Below are positions 44,791 through 54,682 of a stretch of DNA of 64,000 nt, piece by piece. The stretch's first letter is position 1. Each line of letters begins with the position of its first letter. Made by a program: the position numbers and the translations under genes. Below the pieces are notes generated by a model, which made no database searches, was not told where the DNA came from, and saw only the letters and a program-made list of their open reading frames with translations. Source of the DNA: Mycolicibacterium novocastrense (GTDB lineage Bacteria; Actinomycetota; Actinomycetes; Mycobacteriales; Mycobacteriaceae); the NCBI RefSeq assembly GCF_001570485.1, contig NZ_BCTA01000036.1, positions 1 through 64,000 on the forward strand, in the 5' to 3' direction.

Positions 44791-45450
44791 CTAGACCGCG
44801 AGGCGCTCCGATGACTGGAGCAAGCCTCTACGCAACAGTCTGTTCAGTTGCTTGGCAACTGCGATCGCCGGTTCGGATCCGTGGACGAACCGGCCGAAGA
44901 ACCCCATTCCCCAGAACATCGCCGAGAGCATGTTGACCACCGCGCGGGCGTCCACGTCCTCGGGGATCTCACCGCGGCGGATCGCTTCGTCGACCATCCA
45001 GGTGTAGAAGTCGGCCACCGCCTCGGCGACCGGTGTGACGCTGCCGCGCAGCCCGGGATGACGGTGCTGCTCGAGTCGCGACGCAATCACGAACCGCATC
45101 ATCGAACCGTCCGAGGGATCCAGCTCACCCGCGGCGGCGACGAACGCAGTCAGCTGTTCCAGCAGCGTATTCCGCTGACTAGCGGCCTCGATCGAGGCCG
45201 AGACCGCCGCGTATGCCTCACGCTGGAGGCAGTCGTAGAGGTCTTCTTTGGTGGCGAAGTAATAGTGCATGGTCGGCCGGCTGATCCCCGCGCGCACCGC
45301 GATCGCCTTGAACGTCGCCGCCTCGTACCCGCGTTCGTTGATCACCGCGCGTGCGGCCCGAAGGATGCCGGCCCGCGTCTCGGCCGAGTCCGATCCCACG
45401 GGACGTCCCCGCCCGCGCGGGCCGAGAGCCGGCTCGGTCTCGTCAACCAC
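44791..45450 (-). CDS. TetR-family transcriptional regulator (Rv1534 type)
   Basis: This 219-residue protein has a TetR DNA-binding domain at about residues 24-70 (FKAIAVRAGISRPTMHYYF) after a basic arm (GPRGRGRPVGSDS), and an all-helical C-terminal domain ending ALAKQLN-like (AIAVAKQLNRLLRRGLL). GTG at 45450 is chosen over TTG 45456 because a near-consensus promoter places the transcription start on that GTG. Targets are unknown; the nearest neighbour is the RarD-type transporter upstream on the same strand. Confidence 0.88.
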   Translation of the reverse strand: MVDETEPALGPRGRGRPVGSDSAETRAGILRAARAVINERGYEAATFKAIAVRAGISRPTMHYYFATKEDLYDCLQREAYAAVSASIEAASQRNTLLEQLTAFVAAAGELDPSDGSMMRFVIASRLEQHRHPGLRGSVTPVAEAVADFYTWMVDEAIRRGEIPEDVDARAVVNMLSAMFWGMGFFGRFVHGSEPAIAVAKQLNRLLRRGLLQSSERLAV

Positions 45451-45456
45451 GAGCAA

Positions 45457-45485
45457 ACGTTAAGACATTGCTAGTTCAAGGTCAA
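45457..45485 (-). promoter_or_regulatory. Near-consensus promoter of the tetR gene, leaderless
   Basis: On the minus strand TTGACC (45485-45480), a 17-base spacer and TAACGT (45462-45457) are followed by six bases and the GTG at 45450. This is the best complete SigA-type promoter I see in the window. It overlaps the end of the upstream transporter gene. Confidence 0.75.
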
Positions 45486-46381
45486 CCGGCAGTTTCGCAA
45501 AGTTGCCGATCGGCCCGCGACCGGCCGACGGCGTCGGCGCTGAAAACCACCAGCGCCACCCAGATCAACGCGAAGCCCACCCAGCGGGCCGGCGGCATCG
45601 GCTCCCCGCCCACGAACACGCCCCACGTCAGCTGCATCACCGGCGTCAGGTAGAACAGCAGGCCCATCGTCACCAGCGGCAACCGCTGTGCGGCCGCGGC
45701 GAACAGCAACAGCGGCACCGCCGTCAGGACACCCGAGAGCACCATCAGCGCGACGTGGTCACCGCCGTGGTCGGTGAACGTTGCGTGCCCGGTGCAGTGC
45801 AGCACGACGATGTAGGCCGCCGCGAACGGCGTGGCGATACCGGCCTCCACCCCGACGCTGACCCGCGGGTCGGTCGCCACGACTTTCTTGACCGCGCCGT
45901 AGAGGCCGAAAGACAACGCCAGACCCAGACCGATGTAGGGCGGTGCGCCCACTTGCACCGTCAGCACCACCACGCCGGTCACCGCGACGGCCAACGCCAC
46001 GAACTGCGCGCGGTTGAGCCGCTCCCGGAACACGATCAGCCCCAACCCGACGACCACCAGCGGGTTGATGAAGTAGCCGAGCGCCGCGTCCACCACGTGC
46101 CCGTTGTTGACGGCATAGACGTAGATCCCCCAGTTGATCGAGATCAGCGCCGACGCGGCGGCCAGCAGCAGCCACGTGCGGCCGGAGATTCGTTTGAGGT
46201 CGCCAAGCCTGCGCACGACCGCGACCACGACGATCATCAGCAGGAAGTTCCACACGATGCGGTGCGCGAGCACCTCGAGGGCCGAGGCGGGTTTCAGCAG
46301 CGGGAAGAACGCGGGAAAGGTTCCCCAGCACGCGTAGGCGCCGACCCCGAACAGCAAGCCGGGTCTGCGGGTGTCGCTCAC
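45482..46381 (-). CDS. rarD: EamA-family transporter RarD
   Basis: This 299-residue inner-membrane protein has ten predicted helices as two EamA halves, with the RarD features [18 protein letters not shown] and [23 protein letters not shown] segment (N-W-G-I-Y-V-Y, then GYFINPLV) and [13 protein letters not shown]. RarD proteins are drug/metabolite-type exporters of unknown natural substrate. The GTG at 46381 overlaps the pseudouridine synthase stop (GTGA). Confidence 0.88.
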   Translation of the reverse strand: MSDTRRPGLLFGVGAYACWGTFPAFFPLLKPASALEVLAHRIVWNFLLMIVVVAVVRRLGDLKRISGRTWLLLAAASALISINWGIYVYAVNNGHVVDAALGYFINPLVVVGLGLIVFRERLNRAQFVALAVAVTGVVVLTVQVGAPPYIGLGLALSFGLYGAVKKVVATDPRVSVGVEAGIATPFAAAYIVVLHCTGHATFTDHGGDHVALMVLSGVLTAVPLLLFAAAAQRLPLVTMGLLFYLTPVMQLTWGVFVGGEPMPPARWVGFALIWVALVVFSADAVGRSRADRQLCETAG

Positions 46382-47307
46382 AGTTCGTGGTTGCGCAGTG
46401 CGTCGAGGGCGTGTTGCAGATCGGCCGGATAGGGACTGGTGATCTCGACGCGGCGCCCGTCGGCGGGATGCGCGAAGGCCAGCGATCGTGCGTGCAGCCA
46501 CTGCCGTTCCAGCTTGAGCCGCTTGGCCAACGTGGGATCGGCGCCGTAGGTGAGATCGCCGACGCACGGATGGTGCAGCGCGGCGAAATGTACCCGGATC
46601 TGGTGTGTGCGACCGGTTTCCAGTTCGATGTCGAGCAGGCTGGCGGCGCGGTGCGCCTCGAGGGTGTCGTAGTGGGTGACACTGTGCCTGCCGTTCTCGG
46701 TGACCGCGAACTTCCAGTCGTGTCCGCGGTGCCGGCCGATCGGTGCGTCGATCGTGCCGCTCGACGGGTCGGGATGCCCTTGCACGAGCGCGTGATAACG
46801 CTTCTCGACGGTGCGCTGTTTGAACGCCCGCTTGAGCACCGTGTAGGCGCGTTCCGAGAGGGCCACGACCATGACCCCCGAGGTGCCGACGTCGAGGCGG
46901 TGCACGATGCCCTGGCGCTCGTGGATTCCCGAGGTGCTGATGCGGAAGCCCGCCGCGGCCAGGCCGCCCAGCACCGTCGGACCCGACCAGCCCACGGTGG
47001 CGTGCGCGGCGACCCCGGGCGGCTTGTCCACGGCGACGATGTCCTCGTCGGAGTACAGGATCGCCATCCCGTCGATCTCGACGGGTGTGTTCTCCACCGG
47101 CGCAGGCGCTTCGGGCAACCGCACATCCAGCCAGGCGCCCGCGGTCAGTTTGTCCGATTTGCCCGCGGGGGCGCCGTCGATCGCGACACCGCCTTCTTCG
47201 GCCAGCGCCGCAGCGGCCGTGCGCGACAGGCCGAGCAGCCGAGCGAGGCCCGCGTCGACCCGCATGCCCGCCAGACCCTCCGGGACCGGAAGCGACCGAT
47301 CGGCCAT
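46378..47307 (-). CDS. RluA/RluD-family 23S rRNA pseudouridine synthase
   Basis: This 309-residue protein has an N-terminal S4-like domain ([21 protein letters not shown]) and the catalytic RluA motif [16 protein letters not shown] with its aspartate, then [10 protein letters not shown] and [13 protein letters not shown]. It isomerises uridines in RNA, most likely 23S rRNA helix 69 if RluD-like. The ATG follows the lspA stop with no bases between. Rv1540 is the positional match. Confidence 0.94.
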   Translation of the reverse strand: MADRSLPVPEGLAGMRVDAGLARLLGLSRTAAAALAEEGGVAIDGAPAGKSDKLTAGAWLDVRLPEAPAPVENTPVEIDGMAILYSDEDIVAVDKPPGVAAHATVGWSGPTVLGGLAAAGFRISTSGIHERQGIVHRLDVGTSGVMVVALSERAYTVLKRAFKQRTVEKRYHALVQGHPDPSSGTIDAPIGRHRGHDWKFAVTENGRHSVTHYDTLEAHRAASLLDIELETGRTHQIRVHFAALHHPCVGDLTYGADPTLAKRLKLERQWLHARSLAFAHPADGRRVEITSPYPADLQHALDALRNHEL

Positions 47308-47859
47308 CTATTCGTCCTCGGCGGCCTTCCGCCGCCCGACGGTGTCGTAGTCGAACCCGAACAGCGACAGCCCCACCAACAGGATCGCCCCGCCGACGAC
47401 GCACGGATCGGCCACGTTGAAGACCGGCCACCACCCGATCGACAGGAAGTCCACGACGTGGCCCTGCAGCGGGCCGGGCGAGCGGAAGAACCGGTCGATG
47501 AGATTGCCGAGGGCGCCACCGAGGATCATGCCGAGCCCGACCGCCCACCACGGTGACACCAGCCGGCGACCCATCCACACGATCCCGATCACCACGCAGG
47601 TCGCGATCAGTGTGAGCACCCACGTGTAGCCGGTGGCCATCGAGAACGCCGCGCCCGAGTTCCGCACCAGGGTCCAGGTCACCGTGTCGCCGATGATCGA
47701 CACGGGCTGGCCCGGGGTGAGGAGTTTGACCGCGAGCACCTTGGTGACGACGTCGGTGACCAGCACGACGCCCGCGATAGCGAGCAGCAGGCCCAGCCGT
47801 CGCTTCGGCGGCGCGGTCTCCTGGGTGGTCTCGTCGGCCACTTCTGGGTCGTCAGTCAC
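47308..47859 (-). CDS. lspA: Lipoprotein signal peptidase (signal peptidase II)
   Basis: LspA removes signal peptides from diacylglyceryl-modified prolipoproteins, the step after Lgt. The 183-residue membrane protein has four helices and both catalytic aspartates, in [12 protein letters not shown] and [20 protein letters not shown]. The family RNSGAAFS motif is present. GTG at 47859 gives a 25-residue cytoplasmic N-terminus typical of mycobacteria. It heads the unit lspA-RluD-rarD. Confidence 0.96.
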   Translation of the reverse strand: MTDDPEVADETTQETAPPKRRLGLLLAIAGVVLVTDVVTKVLAVKLLTPGQPVSIIGDTVTWTLVRNSGAAFSMATGYTWVLTLIATCVVIGIVWMGRRLVSPWWAVGLGMILGGALGNLIDRFFRSPGPLQGHVVDFLSIGWWPVFNVADPCVVGGAILLVGLSLFGFDYDTVGRRKAAEDE

Positions 47860-47962
47860 CGGACCATCATCCCAAAACGTCGATGCAGAGGAATTCCGCA
47901 CCATGGGTCGCGTCGACGAAGCCGTCGACCGATGGGGTTGACGCGCATGGCACCGTGGACGC
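47860..47962. other. Divergent spacer lspA / secreted protein
   Basis: About 100 bases between divergent starts. I see no strong TANNNT element at leaderless distance, no clear dyad and no small ORF worth calling. Confidence 0.5.
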
Positions 47963-48445
47963 GTGCACTTCGAGAACATGGTTCGCCGAGGCGCCACGCT
48001 GACCGCCGTTCTGGCGCTGACCCTGGCCGCCGGCGCAGTGGCCCGTGCCCAAGCGCCCACGGGAGCGGACGCGATCGATCACTACCCCGTCGCCGAAGGC
48101 TTCTACCGACCCGGCCCACCGCCCAACTACCACGTGTTCTTCACGACACCCGACGGGCTGTCCTGCGGCATCGGCCCCAACGGCGGCCCCATCGGTTGTG
48201 ACGGGGTTCCGCTGGAAGCCCCGCCCGGCACCAACCAGACGTTTTTGACCAGCGGCGGCCCGGCAGAATATCGCCACTCCCCCGCACCGACATTCACCCG
48301 CGAGGGCGTCGACGTCCTGCCTGCGGGGTACCGGCTCGAAAACTGGGGAGCCAGTTGCGGTGTCGGACATCAGGGCACGGTGACCTGTACGACGTACGGC
48401 GGTCACGGCTTCACGATCTCGAGCGTTTACGGGGTGCTCTGGTAG
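47963..48445 (+). CDS. Small secreted protein of unknown function
   Basis: This 160-residue protein has a classical signal peptide ([21 protein letters not shown]) with probable cleavage after ARAQA near residue 31. The mature part is Gly/Pro rich with two cysteine pairs ([13 protein letters not shown] and [12 protein letters not shown]), suggesting two disulfides. Comparable small exported proteins are frequent in mycobacteria and lack assigned function. The start is GTG at 47963; its end overlaps the convergent dinB by 19 bases. Confidence 0.78.
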   Translation: MHFENMVRRGATLTAVLALTLAAGAVARAQAPTGADAIDHYPVAEGFYRPGPPPNYHVFFTTPDGLSCGIGPNGGPIGCDGVPLEAPPGTNQTFLTSGGPAEYRHSPAPTFTREGVDVLPAGYRLENWGASCGVGHQGTVTCTTYGGHGFTISSVYGVLW

Positions 48446-49797
48446 CGCGCCAGTTCGGCGATGTAGTCGGGCCAGTCGAGGGAATCGACGGGGTTCGCGC
48501 GCTCGATTCCGGGCGTGTCGACCGGGAACGTGCGGGCCTGGCCCGGTCCGCTGGTTCTGGTCTCGAAGCGGACCGTCATCACCCCGTGCCCGGCGCCCTG
48601 AATCCACCCGTGTCCAAAATCCGGGTGGGTGACATCGTCGCCGATGCGCCAAGCGGGTGCGCTCGCGGCGAGATCCGAGACGGTCGGCGGCACCCCGGTG
48701 TGCGTCACGTCCTCGTCGTACGCCATCAGCTCCAAGTCCGGAAACAACGACTCCTGTCGAACATCGGAAAGCCCCGAAAAGCCAACGCCCAGAAGGCGAA
48801 TCGGACCGACCTCGACGGGGTCGAGCAGCAGCCGGCGCGCGGTGGCGATCAAGGTGGCCGCATCGGCGGTGGCATAGGGCAGGGTCGCCGATCGGGTGAG
48901 GGTGCTCATATCGGACTTCTTGAGCTTCACGGTGACGGTGCGCGCGCCGCGGCCGTCCTTCTCCAGGCGCCGGTGGGCGTGCTCACCGATCGGGCCCATC
49001 GCTTCGCGAAGCTGGTCGAGGGTGGTCAGGTCTTCGGGGAAGGTGGACTCCGCGCTGATCTGTTTGGCCGGCGCGTTCTCGGCCACCGGCCGGTCGTCGA
49101 TACCGCGGGCGAGGCGGTGCAGCGCCGGGCCCACGGTGCCGCCGAGGATGTCGGCGGCCTCGGCCTCGCTCAGCGCGGCGAACGCACCGATGGTCTCGAT
49201 GCCGAGCCTGTGCAGCTTCTCCCCGGCGACAGGTCCGATCCCCCACAGCCGCCGCACCGGCAGGCCGTCGAGCAACGAGCGTTCCTCGTCTCGGCGAACC
49301 ACCCGCATACCGTCGGGTTTCGCCAACCCGGATGCGATCTTGGCGAGTTGCTTACCCGAACCCGCCCCGATCGACGCGACGAGCCCGGTCTCGGCGAGCA
49401 CCCGGGCGCGCAGCGTCCGACAGAAGTCCTCGACGTCGGCCGCCGATGCGCCGGCGAGTTCGGCGGGCTCGCCGAAAGCCTCGTCGTACGAGAGCTGCTC
49501 GAGAACCGGCACCATCGCGCGCACCGTCTCGAACACCCGGCGGCTGGCCACGCCGTAGACGACTCCGCGCGGCGGAAGAACCACCGCTGCGGCGCCGACC
49601 AGCCTGCGGGCCTGGTGCATGGGCATCGCCGATTTGGCGCCGTACACCCGCGATTCGTAGCTCGCCCCGGCGACCACACCGCGCCCGCCGAGCCCACCGA
49701 CCAGCACCGGGCGTCCCCGCAGCGTTGGACGGGTCAGCTGCTCGACGGACGCGAAAAAGGCGTCCATGTCGAGGTGCAGAACCCAGCGAGCGTCCAT
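48427..49797 (-). CDS. dinB: DNA polymerase IV (DinB1/DinX)
   Basis: This 456-residue Y-family polymerase has the first catalytic aspartates in [13 protein letters not shown], the second acidic pair in [10 protein letters not shown], helix-hairpin-helix [18 protein letters not shown], and the little-finger [15 protein letters not shown] beta-clamp binding motif QESLF lies near residue 352, followed by an extra C-terminal module ([19 protein letters not shown]) resembling a Tudor-like PcrA tail. Rv1537 dinX is the counterpart. It makes lesion bypass or mutagenic synthesis possible. Confidence 0.94.
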   Translation of the reverse strand: MDARWVLHLDMDAFFASVEQLTRPTLRGRPVLVGGLGGRGVVAGASYESRVYGAKSAMPMHQARRLVGAAAVVLPPRGVVYGVASRRVFETVRAMVPVLEQLSYDEAFGEPAELAGASAADVEDFCRTLRARVLAETGLVASIGAGSGKQLAKIASGLAKPDGMRVVRRDEERSLLDGLPVRRLWGIGPVAGEKLHRLGIETIGAFAALSEAEAADILGGTVGPALHRLARGIDDRPVAENAPAKQISAESTFPEDLTTLDQLREAMGPIGEHAHRRLEKDGRGARTVTVKLKKSDMSTLTRSATLPYATADAATLIATARRLLLDPVEVGPIRLLGVGFSGLSDVRQESLFPDLELMAYDEDVTHTGVPPTVSDLAASAPAWRIGDDVTHPDFGHGWIQGAGHGVMTVRFETRTSGPGQARTFPVDTPGIERANPVDSLDWPDYIAELARYQSTP

Positions 49798-49830
49798 TGC
49801 TGCAGATGCTAAGGCGCTAACCTGACCCAC

Positions 49831-50064
49831 ATGGCACACCCGGGCGCCGAACCCCTCGATGTCGTCATCTCCGACGACTCGATCCGGTTGGGCCAGTTCC
49901 TCAAACTGGCCGGGCTCATCGACTCGGGCGCCGACGCGAAGTCGGTGATCGCCGACGGGCTGGTCACCGTCAACGGCGAAGTCGAGCACCGACGGGGCAG
50001 ACAGCTGCGCCGCGCCGATGTGGTGGTGTTCGACGGCCGCGGCGCCCGCGTCGCCGATGGTTAG
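49831..50064 (+). CDS. Small S4-domain RNA-binding protein (YbcJ-like)
   Basis: This 77-residue protein is a single S4 domain: [20 protein letters not shown], then [21 protein letters not shown]. It probably binds structured RNA. TAACCT at 49818-49823 lies seven bases before the ATG, again a leaderless arrangement. It is divergent from dinB, and its stop overlaps that of ileS by four bases. Confidence 0.88.
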   Translation: MAHPGAEPLDVVISDDSIRLGQFLKLAGLIDSGADAKSVIADGLVTVNGEVEHRRGRQLRRADVVVFDGRGARVADG

Positions 50065-53000
50065 CGGTCGACCTTCGCGATCGCGACCTTCACGCCGTCG
50101 CCGATCTCGCTGCCGTCCGCGGGCTCACCGAAATCGAAAGTCGTGGCGAGGATTTCGCGGGCGATCAGGTCGCGGTGCGTGCGCGCCCACGCCTCGCGTT
50201 CCTGCGGAACCGAGATCACGACGCTGATGCGGTCGGATACGTCCAGACCCGTCGACTTGCGCAGATCCTGCAGTTCGCGGATGCGGTCTTTCGCCCAGCC
50301 CTCGGCCTCCAACTCCTCGGTGACCGTCCCGTCGAGCACCACCAGCCCGGCCCCGTCGGACAGCGCCGCGGTGTACTTCGGATCGGCGGCGACCAGCCGC
50401 GAACTGTACTCATCGGGCTGCAACACGGCCGGTCCGGCGCTCAGAGTGCCGTCGGCGTTGACGACGGCCTCGCCCGCCTTGACCGCCTTGATGGCCGCCT
50501 GGACGTCCTTGCCCAGCCGCGGACCCGCGACGCGCGCGTTGACCGTGAGCTCGAACCGGCCGTAGGTGTCGATGTCGTCGGTGAGTTCGACGGCCTTGAC
50601 GTTGAGCTCGTCGGCGATCAGGTCGGTGAACGGCTCGAGCCGCTGCGGGTTGTCCACGGCGACAGTGAGTTTCGGCAGCGGCAACCGCACCCGCAGCTTC
50701 TTGGCCTTGCGCAGCGACGACGCCGCCGACGCCACCTCGCGCACCAGATCCATCGTCGCGACCAACTCGGGGTCGGTGGGTAGCAGGTTCTCCTCGGGCC
50801 AGTCGGTCAGGTGCACCGACCGCTCACCGGTCACCCCCCGCCAGATGACCTCGGTGATCAACGGCAGCAGCGGTGCGGCCAGCCGGGCGGTCACCTCCAG
50901 CACGGTGTGCAGGGTGTCGATCGCGTCCGGATCCTCGTCCCAGAACCGGGAACGGGACCGTCGCACATACCAATTCGTCAGCGCCTCGGTGAACTGCCGC
51001 AGCTCGTCGCAGGCCCCGGAGATGTCGCAGACATCCAGCGACGCGGTGAGCTCGTCGCGCAACACAGCCAGCTTGGCCAGGATGTAGCGGTCCAGCACAT
51101 GCGTGGAGTCGGTGCGCCACGTACCCTTCTTCGGCGCGTACAGCGCCAGGAACGTGTAGGCGTTCCACAGCGGCAGCAACACCTGCCGGACGCCTTCGCG
51201 GATGCCCTGTTCGGTGACGATCAGGTTGCCGCCGCGCAGGATCGGCGAGGCCATCAGGAACCACCGCATGGCATCGGAACCGTCGCGGTCGAACACCTCG
51301 GTCACATCCGGGTAGTTGCGCAGCGACTTGCTCATCTTCTGGCCGTCGTTGCCGAGCACGATCCCGTGCGCCACACAGGTTTTGAACGCCGGCTTGTCGA
51401 ACAGCGCGGTGGCCAGAATGTGCAGCGTGTAGAACCAGCCGCGGGTCTGCCCGATGTACTCGACGATGAAATCACCCGGGAAGTGCCCGACGACCTGCTC
51501 GTCGGGGTCGGCGGAATCGACCCCGGCGAACCAGTCCTGGTTCTCGAACGGGTAGTGCACCTGCGCGTACGGCATGGAACCGGAGTCGAACCAGACGTCG
51601 AAGACGTCTTCGATGCGGCGCATCGTCGAGCGGCCCGTCGGATCGTCGGGATTGGGCCGGGTGAGCTCGTCGATGTAGGGCCGGTGCAGATCGGTGGGCC
51701 GCACCCCGAAGTCACGCTCGAGCTCGTCGAGGCTGCCGTAGACGTCGATGCGCGGATACGCCGGATCGTCGGACTTCCACACCGGAATCGGCGTGCCCCA
51801 GTACCGATTTCGCGAGATCGACCAGTCCCGGGCACCGGCCAGCCATTTGCCGAACTGACCATCCTTGACGTGTTCGGGATACCAGGTGATCTCCTGGTTG
51901 AGCTCCACCATGCGGTCGCGGAATTCGGTGACCCTGATGAACCACGACGACACCGCACGGTAGATCAGTGGATTGCGGCACCGCCAGCAGTGTGGATAGG
52001 AGTGCTCGTAGGTCTCGTGGCGCACCAGCACCGCACCGTGCGGTGCCGCCGGCCCGGTCTGGTTCTTCAGATCGCGGATGATCTGCGGGTTGGCGTCGAA
52101 GACGTGCTGTCCGGCGTAGTCGGGGACGGTGGCGTCGAACCGCCCCTTGGAATCGACCGGTGTGACGGCCTCGATGCCTGCGGCCTGTGCGGTGAGCATG
52201 TCGTCTTCGCCGTATGCGGGCGACATGTGCACGATTCCGGTGCCGTCCTCGGTGCTGACGAAGTCGGCGGGCAGCACGCGGAACGATCGGGGCGCATCGG
52301 CGAAGTAGGCGAACGGCGGCAGGTAGCGGGTCTCGAGCAGATCGCGCCCGGAGAAGGTGGCCAAAACCTCCGGCTCCTCGCCCAGTTCCCGCGCGTACGC
52401 GCCGACCCGGGCCTCGGCCAACACGACGCGACGCCCGTCGGGCGCCTTCACCTGCACGTAAGTGACGTCGGGGTGGACCGCGACCGCCTGGTTGGAGGGC
52501 AGGGTCCATGGCGTCGTCGTCCAGATCAATAGGTACGCACCGGCCAGATCCCCCTCGGCGACCCGGAAGCCCACTGTGATCGCGGGGTCCTGGCGGCTCT
52601 GATAGACGTCGTCGTCCATGCGCAGTTCGTGGCTGGACAACGGTGTCTCGTCATTCCAGCAGTACGGCAGCACACGATTGCCCTCGTAGGCAAGGCCCTT
52701 GTCCCACAACTGTTTGAAGGCCCAGATCACCGACTCCATGAACTCGGGCTCAAGGGTCTTGTAGTCGTTGTCGAAGTCCACCCAGCGGGCCTGCCGGGTC
52801 ACATAGGCACGCCATTCGTCGGTGTACTTGAGCACCGAGGCCCGGCAGGCGTCGTTGAACTTCTCGATGCCCATCTCTTCGATCTGCGCCTTGTCGGTGA
52901 TGCCGAGTTGGCGCTGCACCTCGAGTTCGGCAGGCAGGCCATGGGTGTCCCAGCCGAAGCGGCGCTCCACCTTGTAACCGCACATGGTGCGATAGCGCGG

Positions 53001-53213
53001 CACGATGTCCTTGACGTAGCCGGTGAGCAGGTGCCCGTAGTGCGGCAACCCGTTGGCGAACGGTGGGCCGTCGTAGAAGACGTACTCGGGCGCGTCGTCG
53101 CGGCGGGCGATGCTGGCGCGGAAGGTGTCGTCGCGGTCCCAGTATTCGAGGACTTCGGCTTCCAGCGCGGGGAATCTCGGCGCCCCAGCGGCCGGCTTCG
53201 GGTAGGCGGTCAT
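50061..53213 (-). CDS. ileS: Isoleucyl-tRNA synthetase (IleS2-like type)
   Basis: This 1050-residue class I synthetase has the HIGH-type motif in [11 protein letters not shown] at about residues 55-65, the editing domain [13 protein letters not shown], and KMSKS in [14 protein letters not shown] near residue 630. Sequence details such as [12 protein letters not shown] fit the eukaryote-like class that tends to resist mupirocin; that is an inference from the family. The ATG at 53213 has the ribosome site AGGAGC and a T-box leader upstream. Confidence 0.97.
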   Translation of the reverse strand: MTAYPKPAAGAPRFPALEAEVLEYWDRDDTFRASIARRDDAPEYVFYDGPPFANGLPHYGHLLTGYVKDIVPRYRTMCGYKVERRFGWDTHGLPAELEVQRQLGITDKAQIEEMGIEKFNDACRASVLKYTDEWRAYVTRQARWVDFDNDYKTLEPEFMESVIWAFKQLWDKGLAYEGNRVLPYCWNDETPLSSHELRMDDDVYQSRQDPAITVGFRVAEGDLAGAYLLIWTTTPWTLPSNQAVAVHPDVTYVQVKAPDGRRVVLAEARVGAYARELGEEPEVLATFSGRDLLETRYLPPFAYFADAPRSFRVLPADFVSTEDGTGIVHMSPAYGEDDMLTAQAAGIEAVTPVDSKGRFDATVPDYAGQHVFDANPQIIRDLKNQTGPAAPHGAVLVRHETYEHSYPHCWRCRNPLIYRAVSSWFIRVTEFRDRMVELNQEITWYPEHVKDGQFGKWLAGARDWSISRNRYWGTPIPVWKSDDPAYPRIDVYGSLDELERDFGVRPTDLHRPYIDELTRPNPDDPTGRSTMRRIEDVFDVWFDSGSMPYAQVHYPFENQDWFAGVDSADPDEQVVGHFPGDFIVEYIGQTRGWFYTLHILATALFDKPAFKTCVAHGIVLGNDGQKMSKSLRNYPDVTEVFDRDGSDAMRWFLMASPILRGGNLIVTEQGIREGVRQVLLPLWNAYTFLALYAPKKGTWRTDSTHVLDRYILAKLAVLRDELTASLDVCDISGACDELRQFTEALTNWYVRRSRSRFWDEDPDAIDTLHTVLEVTARLAAPLLPLITEVIWRGVTGERSVHLTDWPEENLLPTDPELVATMDLVREVASAASSLRKAKKLRVRLPLPKLTVAVDNPQRLEPFTDLIADELNVKAVELTDDIDTYGRFELTVNARVAGPRLGKDVQAAIKAVKAGEAVVNADGTLSAGPAVLQPDEYSSRLVAADPKYTAALSDGAGLVVLDGTVTEELEAEGWAKDRIRELQDLRKSTGLDVSDRISVVISVPQEREAWARTHRDLIAREILATTFDFGEPADGSEIGDGVKVAIAKVDR

Positions 53214-53468
53214 AGCTCCTGTGCCTCGTTCGGCTTCCGGTTCGGAAGCCTCAGGTGTTCGTCCAAGGCACGGGGACGACGTCGCGCCGGTGCGCGAGCG
53301 CCGCGGTACCACCCCGCTTGCGCACCTCGAGGTCGCGATGTGCGCCGCTCACTTAGGGCGTTGACGGGCCCACCCGTTCGGTTCTACTGGGCTCACGCCG
53401 CCGCAGAGCTGGCGGCGCCGAACTGTTCTTCCGAAGGCTCCCCGGTGATGGCCGGATCCAAGCCGTTG
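53214..53468 (-). ncRNA. T-box riboswitch leader of ileS, ultrashort Stem I type
   Basis: On the minus strand the T-box core GGTGGTACCGCGG lies at 53313-53301. At the 5' end a short Stem I is formed by GGCT (53464-53461) with AGCC (53439-53436) and CCGG (53455-53452) with CCGG (53445-53442), leaving loop CCATCA that presents the isoleucine codon ATC at 53449-53447. No distal AG-bulge arm exists. An 8-base hairpin (53250-53232) and the pairing GTGCCT 53272-53267 with AGGCAC 53226-53221 lie beside the ribosome site, fitting translational control by uncharged tRNA-Ile. Confidence 0.9.
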
Positions 53469-53474
53469 ACGCCG

Positions 53475-53480
53475 ATCTTA
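53475..53480 (-). promoter_or_regulatory. -10 element for the ileS leader
   Basis: TAAGAT on the minus strand places the transcription start near 53468, four bases before Stem I of the T-box begins. I see no convincing -35. Confidence 0.55.
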
Positions 53481-53485
53481 CCGAG

Positions 53486-54130
53486 TCAGTTTGGGGGCAG
53501 CGCGTCCGATGTCATCTCGACGAGCGCGAGCGGGAACTGCTCGGACAGCTCCTCGACGGTGTACTGCTCGAAGCGGCTGGTGTCGTACCACCAGTCGACC
53601 CGCACCTCACCACCGGCGCGGTAGACCCGCACCTCCAACGCATGACCGAGGCCGGGCGGCGTCTCCTGCACCGGCACGGTGTCCGACGGCAGTTCGCCGA
53701 TGTAGTTGAAGTACACCTCTGGCGAAGCGGCCACCTCGCGCTCCGAGGCAGCGGCCAGCGTCTGGTGCACGGAGGCCAGTACCTCGGTGGCGGTACCGTG
53801 CTGCCCCGTCACACACACCAGCGGTACGGCATCGAGTAGGGAGCCGCGCTCGCTCGCGATGTCGACACGGACAACGCCCTCGCCGAGCGTGCGGGCGATG
53901 GTCCTGCTCAACGCGGCGACCAGGATTTCGTCAGCCGGCAGGCCGAACCATTCGGTGGCCCCGTCGAGCTCGGCCGTCAACTCCTCGCCTGCGGGGGTTG
54001 AAACCTTGACCATGCCGGCGGAGCCATCGGCGTCCGCAGCGTCGTAGTCCGTGACGCGGACCGTTGCCGTAGCAAACTCGCCGAGCGGGCGCAGAACCTC
54101 TGTCGGCGAAGCCAGGTAGGGAGCAACCAT
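53486..54130 (-). CDS. Stand-alone condensation-domain-like protein
   Basis: This 214-residue protein resembles the C-terminal half of NRPS/PKS-associated condensation domains: FGLPADEILVAALSRTIART, then EVLASVHQTLAAA, YFNYIGELPSDTV (compare the FNYLG motif of condensation/epimerisation domains) and WWYDTSRFEQYTVEELSEQF. The HHxxxDG catalytic half is absent, so catalysis as a condensation enzyme is unlikely. There is no neighbouring NRPS or PKS gene. It may be a scaffold, a remnant, or a neofunctionalised half-domain. Confidence 0.7.
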   Translation of the reverse strand: MVAPYLASPTEVLRPLGEFATATVRVTDYDAADADGSAGMVKVSTPAGEELTAELDGATEWFGLPADEILVAALSRTIARTLGEGVVRVDIASERGSLLDAVPLVCVTGQHGTATEVLASVHQTLAAASEREVAASPEVYFNYIGELPSDTVPVQETPPGLGHALEVRVYRAGGEVRVDWWYDTSRFEQYTVEELSEQFPLALVEMTSDALPPN

Positions 54131-54266
54131 GCGACCAAAGATAGCTCAGGTGTCCCAGAAATGGGAGACACCTCCCAAAACTGTGACGCCAGTGTCAATA
54201 TAGGCAAACTCCTCCAGTTTGCGGACCGCACTGCCCAAACCCGGGACGTTGGTTTAGAGTGGACGA
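54131..54266. promoter_or_regulatory. Dyad-rich divergent control region
   Basis: Between the condensation-like gene and the HTH gene there are TGGGAG-ACAC-CTCCCA (54162-54177), TGAC-N6-GTCA (54184-54197) and GCAAACT-CCTCC-AGTTTGC (54204-54222), all perfect inverted repeats. TAGAGT (54255-54260), six bases and the GTG at 54267 form a leaderless start for the HTH gene. The dyads may be operators for the HTH protein. Confidence 0.6.
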
Positions 54267-54638
54267 GTGCCTCGGACAGACGAGAACGGCAGACAACTCA
54301 AAGCGCTGCTCGACTACCTGCTCGACGGGGACATCGAAGCCAAGGACATCTACGACGCGCTGGGCACGTCCAGCAGCACGTACTACCGCCGGATCAAAGA
54401 ACCGGACTATCCAGACGCCGAGGAGCTGCGGCGGGTCGCCGACCGATTCGGCCTGAACTATCCCGACCTGCAGATCAGGTTCGGCCTGATGACCAGGCAA
54501 GAAGTGCTCAGTTACGTCGAATACCTCGAACGCACCAACGGTTCGGGCCAGACGGCCGTGCGGGAAACGACCAAGGCGCGCACCCGGATTCCCCGGCTCT
54601 CCGAACTGCGACCGCGGAGTGACGCTCCGCCCCTTTAG
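54267..54638 (+). CDS. Helix-turn-helix DNA-binding protein
   Basis: This 123-residue protein has a helix-turn-helix at about residues 25-62 (IEAKDIYDALGTSSSTYYRR, then PDAEELRRVADRFGLNYPDL), resembling XRE/Cro-type or phage immunity repressors, and a basic, unstructured C-terminal tail (TKARTRIPRLSELRPRS). GTG at 54267 follows TAGAGT by six bases. It precedes a seven-helix membrane protein by 44 bases on the same strand. The pair probably works together; targets are unknown. Confidence 0.8.
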   Translation: MPRTDENGRQLKALLDYLLDGDIEAKDIYDALGTSSSTYYRRIKEPDYPDAEELRRVADRFGLNYPDLQIRFGLMTRQEVLSYVEYLERTNGSGQTAVRETTKARTRIPRLSELRPRSDAPPL

Positions 54639-54682
54639 CCGTACACTTTGCCCAGTACTGCAGCAGCTCCGAAGGCACCCCT

